Shown one piece after another: positions 25,203 through 32,707 of a DNA stretch of 64,000 bases. Each line of letters begins with the position of its first letter. Position 1 is the first letter of the stretch. The notes beneath the pieces are model-generated. The model had not been told where the DNA came from, did not search any database, and saw only the letters and a list, made by a program, of their open reading frames with translations. The stretch is from NCBI RefSeq assembly GCF_024158745.1, contig NZ_JAMZAW010000027.1, forward strand, positions 38,772-102,771, in the 5' to 3' direction. A program made the translations under genes and the position numbers. The stretch comes from Paenibacillus tyrphae (lineage in GTDB: Bacteria; Bacillota; Bacilli; Paenibacillales; NBRC-103111).

Positions 25203-25255
25203 AACAGCGGCAGTCTAAGACTTTATTTATCAAGTCTTGGTCCGCCGCTGCTTCG
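25203..25255 (+). terminator. Hairpin after serine hydrolase gene
   Basis: AGCGGC/GCCGCT outer and AAGACTT/AAGTCTT inner stems (25205-25250), then TTCGTTTTA. Overlaps the first repeat copy. Confidence 0.55.
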
Positions 25256-25351
25256 TTTTATGGATCAGTCTAAAACTTATTATTCAAAAGCTGACGATTT
25301 TTCAATTTTAAAATCGCATTAAATCAACGACTCCAGTCTAATACTTTATTT
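25211..25351 (+). repeat. Three direct copies of CAGTCTAANACTTTATTT
   Basis: Copies begin at 25211, 25266 (degenerate: CAGTCTAAAACTTATTAT) and 25334. A fourth lies inverted at 23500-23517. The spacing is 55 and 68 bp. Together they form a repeat cluster in the 427-bp gap before the HD protein, which has no gene. Confidence 0.65.
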
Positions 25352-25493
25352 TCACCGAACACCAGTGCATGGTGTGGGGAATCCTTTTTTTGTTCGCTTA
25401 ATGAAAGGGTACCTCCCACTGTATAAGCCAAGCAGTTTGGTAAAGCGAGAATGTTTTAGATAAATTGAGGAATGGGTTTACGACTCCTCTTAT

Positions 25494-25554
25494 TTCTAGA
25501 AGGCAATAAGGCGTATGTTGTCGAATAACTCATAGACCACATTGTAAGGAGCGA
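25494..25554 (+). repeat. 61-bp leader repeat, copy 1 (copy 2 at window end)
   Basis: Begins TTCTAGAAGGCAATAAGGCG and ends GTAAGGAGCGA. It matches 63938-63999 with one substitution (G/A) and one extra T. It includes the ribosome binding site AAGGAG of the YhaM-like gene. Confidence 0.9.
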
Positions 25555-25560
25555 AATACA

Positions 25561-26517
25561 GTGACCTTGATAAGAACTTTTACTGAGGGTGACGAAATCA
25601 TCGGATTTTATTTGCTGAAGAAAGCCGATGTAAAGCAAACCAATTCAACACCTCCGAAAGATTATTTTGATTTGGTCTTGGCTGATACTAGTGGAGAAAT
25701 CCCAGCGAAGCTCTGGGATGTTTCTCCTGTCGATAAAGAGACATACTTCCCAATGATGCTGGTGAAGGTGCAGGGACTTGTTCAAATGTATCGTGAAAAG
25801 CCTCAGATGAAGATTAACCGAATTCGGAAGGTAACGGAAGAGGATGGGTATAAGTTGACAGACTTTATCAGATCAGCACCGATTCAACCGGTTGATCTGG
25901 TACATATGATCAAGCAAACTGCGGCGAGCATTCAGAACAGCGAAGTTAGAAGCGTGGTAGAGTTCTGTATCTGCAAGGTAGAAGAGAGGCTTATGCATTA
26001 TCCGGCTGCTAAGGGAATGCATCATGCTTACTATGCGGGGTTAGCTTATCATATTTGTCGGATGCTTGAGCTCGGTGAATTTGTGGCAAAGCAGCGCCCT
26101 TTCCTTAATCTCGATCTAATCAAAGCCGGCATTCTACTGCACGACATAGCGAAACCTGAGGAGATGAATGCTGAGCTTGGGATTGTGACGGATTATAGCT
26201 TTAAAGGGAAGCTGCTGGGACATATTTCATTAGCGGCAAACTGGATTATTGAAGCTGCTATTGCTTTGGGTATGGATATCTCGGATGAGAAAATCGTTAT
26301 ACTCCAACACTTGGTTCTTTCTCATCACAATCTCGGGGAATGGGGCAGCCCGGTGCAGCCGCAAATACCTGAGGCCGTAGCGTTGCATTATATCGATACA
26401 CTGGATGCAAAGCTTCAGGCTGTTGAGGATGCATTGGATTCGATGCCTGATTCGGAGGAATGGACGCAGCCACTAAGGATCATTGAGAATAAACAAATTT
26501 ACCGGATGAGAATATAA
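25561..26517 (+). CDS. YhaM-like 3'-5' exoribonuclease (OB fold plus HD domain)
   Basis: 318 residues from GTG 25561, AAGGAG at 25546-25551. N-terminal OB-fold nucleic-acid-binding region (FDLVLADTSGEIPAKLWDVSP), then an HD phosphohydrolase domain with HHAYYAGLAYHICRM and the metal-binding His-Asp pair in ILLHDIAKPEE, plus LSHHNLGEWGSPVQP. Length and architecture match B. subtilis YhaM, a cytoplasmic exoribonuclease. The preceding 61-bp leader is repeated at the right window edge, suggesting a second copy there. Confidence 0.88.
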   Translation: MTLIRTFTEGDEIIGFYLLKKADVKQTNSTPPKDYFDLVLADTSGEIPAKLWDVSPVDKETYFPMMLVKVQGLVQMYREKPQMKINRIRKVTEEDGYKLTDFIRSAPIQPVDLVHMIKQTAASIQNSEVRSVVEFCICKVEERLMHYPAAKGMHHAYYAGLAYHICRMLELGEFVAKQRPFLNLDLIKAGILLHDIAKPEEMNAELGIVTDYSFKGKLLGHISLAANWIIEAAIALGMDISDEKIVILQHLVLSHHNLGEWGSPVQPQIPEAVALHYIDTLDAKLQAVEDALDSMPDSEEWTQPLRIIENKQIYRMRI

Positions 26518-26619
26518 AGTTTTTTAAAATTAGAGAAGTGATTGACATATTTTTGGAAAATCATCGTTTTTGATTCATGGATAACATGAAGTCCACTATT
26601 AAGGAAGGGCGTGCCTTTC

Positions 26620-28329
26620 GTGAAGAAGCTACCGTCTACAGAGGCCGATACGAGGTCAAAACAAAAGAACAACGCCGGGAATGATCGGAGCAGAACCATC
26701 GAGCAAACCATGGACCTTCACTCCATACAGCAAAGGGGCATGCTTTCTTCCGGTTCCTCCTTGACGCGGAATGTCGCTTACCTGCAGCGAACTTTTGGCA
26801 ACCGGCATACAGCACAGCTATTAAAGGCTGCGACAGAAGGACATCGCAACGGCGCCAACTCCGGAGCATCTCATTCCAATGCATCACAGACGGACACCAT
26901 ACAAAGACTCGTAACGTATAAGGGAGCCCTTGCCAAGCTGGACGAGGAGGACGATGATTTCAAAAACCTTCCCCCCGATCAACAAACAAAAGTTCGGGAC
27001 CAGCATGAGGACCGCACCCGAACTTACGATTATGCGGATCAGGCTTCTTTTTATGCCCATGTTGGCGGAGATACCGACCCTGCCAAAGCGCCGAAAATCA
27101 AGGCCGTAGATCCCAAAAATCTGGAAAAAGCCAAGCGTAGGAAAAACCGGACAGCTTTCTACCGAAATCACAAGAAAATCGGCGCCGTCACCGATAATGC
27201 CCATTTCAACAAGCCTGAAAACAAGGGAATGCTGCCCGTCTTTTATCCAATGTCCCATGAAGGCCTGGATGAAAAATCAGTGCAATGGACCAGGAACCCG
27301 ATGACCGATCAATATGAACTGTTTAGGAGCAACGATCTCACCGCATCCCAAGAACAGGAACTGGACGAAATGTCGTTAACCGTCATTGAGGAGAAAAAAA
27401 GCGGTAAAGTTCACTGGACCGCCCACGCCGGTTCCAATCCGGTTTCCAGCTTCACCGATACGGATATCAAGAGTCGCCCTTCCGGCAAGCGTAAATCGGA
27501 ATATGGAGGAGCAACGCTAGAAGATTTCGCTCAAGATTCCATTGGAACTTCCAGTGCGCACCTTACGGATCGGAATAACCACTACAAGAAAAAGAAGACT
27601 AAGAAAGCGCCTCAAGCGACCCGTGGCCATCAACAAGCCTATGAAGATACCATCACGAAACCAAGCGAGAAGACAAGATTGATCTTGGGGTCGGGCGAGA
27701 AGCAAGTTTTCAAGGCGAGCAAAAGCAAAAAAATTCGCACAACCGACCAAGAACAGGAACCACTTCCAAGTGGAACGATTCCATCTGCCATGAGTCCGGA
27801 GCAGTATGATATAGGGCAGCATGGCAGACGTACGCAATTTGAAACGCCGACCCGTAAAGAGAAAGGGGTATATTTCGAGGTCAATGAACTTACTTTGGAC
27901 TCCGGTACGACCGAAGGCGGGCTGGACATTCCAGGCAAAAAATATTATGCCTCCGCTTCCCAGGATCGTAAGACTTCAAAGGCCGCCTCATTCGATCAAT
28001 ATGCTCCGGTTTACAGTGAAAAAGAAGATGCCGGCGGTTGGAATGATTATACCGACGAAAACAAAATCGATCCGGACGATTTGCCTCAGCAGCATTTTTT
28101 CGCAAGCGACGAGGAAGTGGACTTTTCCGATTCCGACACGGAACCGGGAACACCTCAATTTTTGCCGGAATTTGAAGAAGAAATAGACTTTTTTTCACCT
28201 GGCGAGCTCCAGCTTGGTCGTGCGTTAGGACAGACCTGGCAAGGTCATGACGATTGGATTGTTAGCGAATATCTGGCAAATACCACGGCAGGCTTTAAAT
28301 ATAAGTTGACCCGAACCCGGTTTGCCTAA
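26620..28329 (+). CDS. Large hydrophilic protein with LQRTFGN motif, effector/toxin-like, unknown function
   Basis: About 569 residues. GTG 26620 is 11 nt behind AAGGAAGG; GTG 26611 is only 2 nt behind it, so I prefer 26620. No signal peptide or membrane span. Near the N terminus is LQRTFGNRHTAQLL, followed by TIQRL about 30 residues later. This L-Q-R-T-x-G-N pattern is known from proteins linked to extracellular contractile injection systems and from DUF4157-type polymorphic toxins. The rest is rich in charged and polar residues, with a Lys-rich segment (HYKKKKTKKAP) and acidic C-terminal stretches. I cannot name a catalytic domain. No injection-system genes are in the window. Confidence 0.7.
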   Translation: MKKLPSTEADTRSKQKNNAGNDRSRTIEQTMDLHSIQQRGMLSSGSSLTRNVAYLQRTFGNRHTAQLLKAATEGHRNGANSGASHSNASQTDTIQRLVTYKGALAKLDEEDDDFKNLPPDQQTKVRDQHEDRTRTYDYADQASFYAHVGGDTDPAKAPKIKAVDPKNLEKAKRRKNRTAFYRNHKKIGAVTDNAHFNKPENKGMLPVFYPMSHEGLDEKSVQWTRNPMTDQYELFRSNDLTASQEQELDEMSLTVIEEKKSGKVHWTAHAGSNPVSSFTDTDIKSRPSGKRKSEYGGATLEDFAQDSIGTSSAHLTDRNNHYKKKKTKKAPQATRGHQQAYEDTITKPSEKTRLILGSGEKQVFKASKSKKIRTTDQEQEPLPSGTIPSAMSPEQYDIGQHGRRTQFETPTRKEKGVYFEVNELTLDSGTTEGGLDIPGKKYYASASQDRKTSKAASFDQYAPVYSEKEDAGGWNDYTDENKIDPDDLPQQHFFASDEEVDFSDSDTEPGTPQFLPEFEEEIDFFSPGELQLGRALGQTWQGHDDWIVSEYLANTTAGFKYKLTRTRFA

Positions 28330-28378
28330 AGGGTGGAACGGCCTTGGCTTGTAAAATAGCCATCGATATAGCAAAAGA

Positions 28379-28429
28379 AAAGAGCGAGGTTCGCGGTCAG
28401 GTTTTCCACGAGCGCTCGCTCTTTTTGCT
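28379..28429 (+). terminator. Terminator between convergent genes
   Basis: AGAGCGAG (28381-28388) pairs with CTCGCTCT (28415-28422), followed by TTTTGC; A-rich on the other side, so bidirectional. Confidence 0.75.
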
Positions 28430-28447
28430 ACGTTAAGGTGAAAATTG

Positions 28448-29884
28448 TTATTGTTTCTTCAATGAACCGCTGCTCCCGTCTGCCAATTCGACAAGCCTTC
28501 GGATGCCTTCTCTCAATAGCTGCTCATTCAGATAGGAATAGCTGAGGCGTATCCATGATTTGTACTCCTTGAGCGGATCGCAAATCGCTCCGGGCACAAA
28601 GGTGATGGATTGCTTGATGCATGTACTGAGCAAACGTTCAATCTCCACCGATTCCGGCAGCTTCACCCATAAGTTGAATCCACCTGCAGGGGAGTTCCAC
28701 TGCCAGTCGGTAGCGGACAATTCCTGTTCAACGATATCCTTGCGGACCGCAAGGGCAATGCGAAGCTTCTCCATATGCTGCTGCAGCCGCTCGGAGAAAA
28801 AATAATGCAGAAAAATTTTCTGATTCACCAAAGGCGTCCCGCTGTCCGACAACATTTTGGCTTTTATCAGGTAGTTCATGATGGAAGGGCGGCACGCAAC
28901 GATGGCGATGCCGAGGCCGGGAGCGATATATTTGCTGAAGCTGCGAAGATAAATGACCCATCCTGCCGTATCGTAAGCAAAAAGAGGCAGTGGCGGCTCT
29001 TCGCCAAAATAAATGTCGCGGTAAGGATCGTCCTCTAGTAGCAGACATTGATACCGCTCGGCAAGCTCAACGAGCCTTTTCCTTTGTTCGGCGGATACGA
29101 TATAGCCTGTTGGACTTTGAAAGGTGGGATTGAGATAAAACAGCCGCGGCTTGTAGGCTTGCATCAGCTTCTCCACCTGCTCCAGATCGTAGCCGTACGG
29201 GTGGATCTCGACCGGAACGATAGCTGCGCCTTGTCTTCTGAAAATATCAATCGCCGTGCTGTAGGTAGGACGCTCCAGCATAACGGCATCTCTCGGCTTA
29301 ACCAGCGCTCTTGCCACCAAATCCATGGCCTCCTGCGATCCGCAAGTGATCAACAATTCGTCTGCAGACAAGTGAAACCGATGGCAGTCGGTAAAGTAAC
29401 GGCACAACGCATCCCGCAGCTCCTCGTCTCCTTGTGCGGTAAAGTAGGTGCCGAGCATTTTGGGATACAAACCGAACACTTGCTTCACATATTCCGAAAA
29501 ATAAAGATTTGGGAGCAGGTTCGGGTCGAGCAGCGATTTTGACAGTACATATTCGGCTTGCACCTGATGGATTTCAGAAAGATGGCTTTCATGCACGTAA
29601 GCGGAAATGATCGGATCATGCAGCGAATCTACAGGAAGACTGCTGTCTGGTCTCACATAATAGCCGGATTTATCCTTCGCTTCAACGATCCGATTTTCCT
29701 TCAGTAGCTGATAGGCTTTATAGACCGTCAGTCGATGCACATTGAATTCCGTCGCCAGCGAGCGGATGGAGGGGAGCTTCTCATGCGGCTTCCATTCACC
29801 GCGACGGATCCGATCCAAAATATAATCATAGATTTGTTCAAACAGTTTGCCTGCATGTCCGCTTGAAACAACTGTTTTTTTCAT
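28448..29884 (-). CDS. MocR/PdxR-type regulator (GntR HTH plus aminotransferase fold)
   Basis: 478 residues from ATG 29884 (MKKTVVSSGHAGKLFEQIYDYILDRIRRG). N-terminal GntR winged helix (KLPSIRSLATEFNVHRLTVYKAYQLLKENRIV) followed by a class I aminotransferase domain with CGSQEAMDLVARAL, LNPTFQSPTGYIVS, LEDDPYRDIYFGE and the PLP Lys in LRSFSKYIAPGLGIAI. MocR proteins use PLP or PLP-amino acid adducts as effectors. Divergent from the EamA/thioesterase operon at 30076, its likely target. Confidence 0.92.
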   Translation of the reverse strand: MKKTVVSSGHAGKLFEQIYDYILDRIRRGEWKPHEKLPSIRSLATEFNVHRLTVYKAYQLLKENRIVEAKDKSGYYVRPDSSLPVDSLHDPIISAYVHESHLSEIHQVQAEYVLSKSLLDPNLLPNLYFSEYVKQVFGLYPKMLGTYFTAQGDEELRDALCRYFTDCHRFHLSADELLITCGSQEAMDLVARALVKPRDAVMLERPTYSTAIDIFRRQGAAIVPVEIHPYGYDLEQVEKLMQAYKPRLFYLNPTFQSPTGYIVSAEQRKRLVELAERYQCLLLEDDPYRDIYFGEEPPLPLFAYDTAGWVIYLRSFSKYIAPGLGIAIVACRPSIMNYLIKAKMLSDSGTPLVNQKIFLHYFFSERLQQHMEKLRIALAVRKDIVEQELSATDWQWNSPAGGFNLWVKLPESVEIERLLSTCIKQSITFVPGAICDPLKEYKSWIRLSYSYLNEQLLREGIRRLVELADGSSGSLKKQ

Positions 29885-30075
29885 AGGTTTTGCCCCCAGG
29901 CCCATTATCCCGCAAATAAGCAATTACGCGCGTGCCTCTATTATACAGGAAACTCCTGCCTTCTGTTCTAGTCCATTCGATCTGTTCTATTCACCTTCGT
30001 TTAGAATGGGAAAAAAGGAGGTTCTGATCAAGTCCACCGGAAAATCCGCGTAGCACAAGAAAGAAGGTTTTGAGT

Positions 30076-31017
30076 ATGAACAGAAACACTTTACTAACGG
30101 GTATCACCTATTGTTTGATTCCTGTGCTGGCGTGGGGAGGCATGTTTCCCGTCATGCAAGTTGCCTTGAAGGTTCTCGATCCGTTCTATTTCACAACGAT
30201 TCGCTACATATGGGCTGGCCTCATTCTTCTGGGAATGCTGATCGTTTTCGAAGGGAAGGACGCTCTCCGATTGGAGGGGAAATCGTGGAAGCTACTATTT
30301 TTTGGCACTGCAGGGTTTTCGGGCTTCGGCTTCCTTACCTTTGTCGGACAACAGCTCAGCGGACCGTCAGGCGCAATCATTGCCTCCGTTATCATGGCGT
30401 TAATGCCACTAATGACGACGTGCGTAAATTGGGCTTTGAATAAAAGTAAACCCAAGCTGTCTACTTTTATTTCAATTTTCATTGCGCTTTTAGGCGCGCT
30501 GTTGGTCATAACGAATGGAGATCCCTCCTTAATCGTTCAAGCCAAAGATCACATTGGCGCCAGTCTGCTGATTATGCTCGGTGCTCTATGCTGGGTCGTT
30601 TATACGATGGGTGCTAGTCAATTTGCAGGCTGGTCGCCACTTCGCTACACCGCTTTGACAACATGCTTCGGATCCTTGATGAATATTTTAATCGTGCTGT
30701 CGGCAACGGTTTTCGGAGCCTTGACGATGCCAAGCGCGGAGAGGATTGGAAGCGCAGGGTCGGAACTGCTGTATATGATTCTGATCGCAGGCGTACTTGC
30801 CGTGTTCACATGGAACGTCGGCAATAAAATTTTGAAGCCGGAGAACGGTATGCTATTTATGAACATCGTCCCTGTTACGACAGTCACGATCAGTGCCCTC
30901 CAGGGCGTTGAAGTCGGTAGGTTGCAGTTGGTAGGGACCCTCATCGTGATCGTCGCGCTGGTGATGAATAATTTGATTCAGAGACAGAGGAAAGAAGCAG
31001 GTGAATATGCGAAATGA
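30076..31017 (+). CDS. EamA/DMT family transporter
   Basis: 313 residues from ATG 30076 (AGAAGG upstream), ten hydrophobic spans in two EamA repeats (PVLAWGGMFPVMQVALKVLDPFYFTTIRYIWAG in the first; GALCWVVYTMGASQF begins the second). Likely exports an amino acid or metabolite through the cytoplasmic membrane. Overlaps the thioesterase gene by 4 bp (ATGA) and is divergent from the MocR regulator. Confidence 0.9.
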   Translation: MNRNTLLTGITYCLIPVLAWGGMFPVMQVALKVLDPFYFTTIRYIWAGLILLGMLIVFEGKDALRLEGKSWKLLFFGTAGFSGFGFLTFVGQQLSGPSGAIIASVIMALMPLMTTCVNWALNKSKPKLSTFISIFIALLGALLVITNGDPSLIVQAKDHIGASLLIMLGALCWVVYTMGASQFAGWSPLRYTALTTCFGSLMNILIVLSATVFGALTMPSAERIGSAGSELLYMILIAGVLAVFTWNVGNKILKPENGMLFMNIVPVTTVTISALQGVEVGRLQLVGTLIVIVALVMNNLIQRQRKEAGEYAK

Positions 31018-31448
31018 CCATTCTTGAGTATTATCGGAAAGTGCTGAACGGAGAATTGGAGCAATCCCCCGTTGAGCGCCTTATGGGACTGAAGTTAATT
31101 AGCGTAGAAGAGGGCGAGGCCACGTATGAAATGCAGGCTTCGGAACAACACGCGAATCCGCAAGGCACATGCAACGGCGGCATCATCGGCATTCTTGCCG
31201 ACATGGCCATGGGTATTGCCTACGGTTCCTCCTTGCAACAGGGCGAAACCTTCACTACGATCGAGATGAAAGTAAACTTTTTTAGACCTGTGTGGAACGC
31301 CAAAATAATAGCCTATGCTACGCTGTACAAGTGTGGACAGACCATCGGGTTCGTCCAATGCAATATTACTGACGAGAACGGTAAACTCATCGCTCATGCC
31401 TCAAGCACTTGTATGACATTAAGGGGCGATAAGGCGCAAGGCAGGTAG
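31014..31448 (+). CDS. PaaI-family hotdog thioesterase
   Basis: 144 residues, ATG 31014 overlaps the EamA stop. Hotdog pattern: NPQGTCNGGIIGILADMAMGIAYGSSL (the usual HGG is NGG here), then TTIEMKVNFFRPVW and ITDENGKLIAHASSTCMTL. Family members hydrolyse aryl- or acyl-CoA thioesters. Translational coupling with a transporter suggests clearance of a CoA-linked compound. Confidence 0.88.
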   Translation: MTILEYYRKVLNGELEQSPVERLMGLKLISVEEGEATYEMQASEQHANPQGTCNGGIIGILADMAMGIAYGSSLQQGETFTTIEMKVNFFRPVWNAKIIAYATLYKCGQTIGFVQCNITDENGKLIAHASSTCMTLRGDKAQGR

Positions 31449-31626
31449 GCCCGCGGGAAAAACACAAATGGTGCTAATTCAACTAAATTAGGAGTCTTAG
31501 TTGAAGGTGATTCGTTGGAAGACAGGCTTCGGTACATTGCGCCGAGGCTTTTTTCTTTTGAAAAATTACATAATGTAATTAAATGGGGAATTGGAATAAG
31601 GCTGTATGTGCGGTATATTAATGAGG
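31449..31626. other. Non-coding gap upstream of the ArsR promoter
   Basis: Contains a hairpin-like CTTCGGTACATTGCGCCGAGGCTTTTTTCTT (31528-31558) that probably terminates the EamA/thioesterase operon. No gene seen. Confidence 0.45.
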
Positions 31627-31656
31627 TTGACACGACACCAAATGGTGACCTATAAT
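31627..31656 (+). promoter_or_regulatory. Consensus sigma-A promoter of the ArsR/SRPBCC operon
   Basis: Perfect -35 TTGACA (31627-31632) and -10 TATAAT (31651-31656), spacing 18 bp. Confidence 0.85.
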
Positions 31657-31677
31657 CAAAATGTTACTAAATGGTGT
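31636..31677. promoter_or_regulatory. Two operator-like sites around the promoter
   Basis: CACCAAATGGTG (31636-31647, CACCA/TGGTG dyad between -35 and -10) and ACTAAATGGTGT (31666-31677, just past -10), 30 bp apart. Autorepression by the ArsR-like protein is inferred. Confidence 0.6.
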
Positions 31678-31797
31678 CCAATTAGCAGTTAGTCATTTGG
31701 AAAGTTTGGAACCTGAATAAGTTTCACTTGCAACAATTACGAGGAGGTGGTGAAATTAACGGCTGTCCCTTGGCAATAATATTTAGGAGAGAGTGTT

Positions 31798-32127
31798 GTG
31801 AACGAGAACAACCCGTTGCGGGATGTGTTTGACGCAATTGCAGATCCAACTAGGCGCCGACTGATTCGTCTGTTAGCAGAGAAAGAGGAGATACCGCTTC
31901 ATGAGTTGACGGCACAGTTTCAAATGGGCCGTACAGCGGTATCCAAGCATTTGACAATCCTTAAAGAGGCCGGGCTGGTCCTTGACCGAAAAGTCGGCAG
32001 AGAAACGCGATTTAGGCTTAATGCCTCTCCACTCAGAGAAATTCAAGATTGGGTGGCTTTCTATAGCAAGTTCTGGAGTGCGAATATGTTGCGCTTGAAC
32101 CAACTATTAGAGGAGGAAGAAGAATGA
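31798..32127 (+). CDS. ArsR/SmtB-type winged-helix regulator
   Basis: 109 residues from GTG 31798 (AGGAGAG upstream). DVFDAIADPTRRRLIRLLAEKEEIPLHELTAQFQMGRTAVSKHLTILKEAGLV is the ArsR HTH without the metal-binding cysteines, as in the subgroup paired with SRPBCC proteins. Overlaps the next gene by 4 bp. A distance of about 140 bp separates the -10 from the start codon. Confidence 0.92.
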   Translation: MNENNPLRDVFDAIADPTRRRLIRLLAEKEEIPLHELTAQFQMGRTAVSKHLTILKEAGLVLDRKVGRETRFRLNASPLREIQDWVAFYSKFWSANMLRLNQLLEEEEE

Positions 32128-32546
32128 GCTTAACATTATCCTTGGATTTTCAATACACGACATCGATTGAGAAGCTTTGGTCCGCCTTAACCGATTCAAG
32201 CAAGCTTGCCAAGTGGGTGGTCAATATCCACACCGGTCAGGCGATGGAGAATGATTTTAAGCCCGTCGTAGGACACCATTTTCAGTTTCGCACTCAGCCG
32301 ACCGAATGGTGGGATGGGATTGTTGACGGCGAAGTGCTTATCGTGGACGCACCAAATCGGTTATCCTATACTTGGGCCAGCGGAGGAGAGAAGCACACGG
32401 TCACCTGGACGCTGCAGGACTTAGGGGACGGAAAGGTTAACCTTCATCTCGAACAAACCGGAATCTCCAATGCTCAAGCACTCAATGGAGCTAAGTATGG
32501 CTGGAGTAATTGGTGCGGCCAGCTTGAAAAGGTATTGGAACAATAA
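32124..32546 (+). CDS. SRPBCC (AHSA1-like) protein
   Basis: 140 residues. LDFQYTTSIEKLWSALTDSSKLAKWV at the start and LNGAKYGWSNWCGQLEKVLEQ at the end are typical of the AHSA1/START-like fold with a hydrophobic cavity. The gene is in an ATGA overlap with the ArsR gene, the widespread ArsR-SRPBCC pair. Ligand unknown. Confidence 0.9.
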   Translation: MSLTLSLDFQYTTSIEKLWSALTDSSKLAKWVVNIHTGQAMENDFKPVVGHHFQFRTQPTEWWDGIVDGEVLIVDAPNRLSYTWASGGEKHTVTWTLQDLGDGKVNLHLEQTGISNAQALNGAKYGWSNWCGQLEKVLEQ

Positions 32547-32576
32547 CCGCATTCGGTGCTTTGAACCTTGCTTGAC

Positions 32577-32631
32577 CCGAATCAACATAAGCCGGCTGCA
32601 TGTAGTTTGCAGCCGGTTTATGTTGATTCGG
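32577..32631. repeat. Long hairpin, 24-bp arms with one mismatch
   Basis: Arms 32577-32600 and 32608-32631 (starting CCGAATCAACATAAG) with a 7-nt loop. May terminate the ArsR/SRPBCC operon but lacks a U-tract. Confidence 0.6.
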
Positions 32632-32707
32632 ACAAACTGACAAGCGCACGACGAATGATACAATGTGAATATGAGTAAAAATTAATACGATCGGAAGGAT
32701 GTTAAGC

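Noticed and set aside
25211..25351. Possible CRISPR array in the repeat cluster
   Set aside because: Only three diverged 18-bp copies with unequal spacing and a fourth inverted copy far away; no cas genes.
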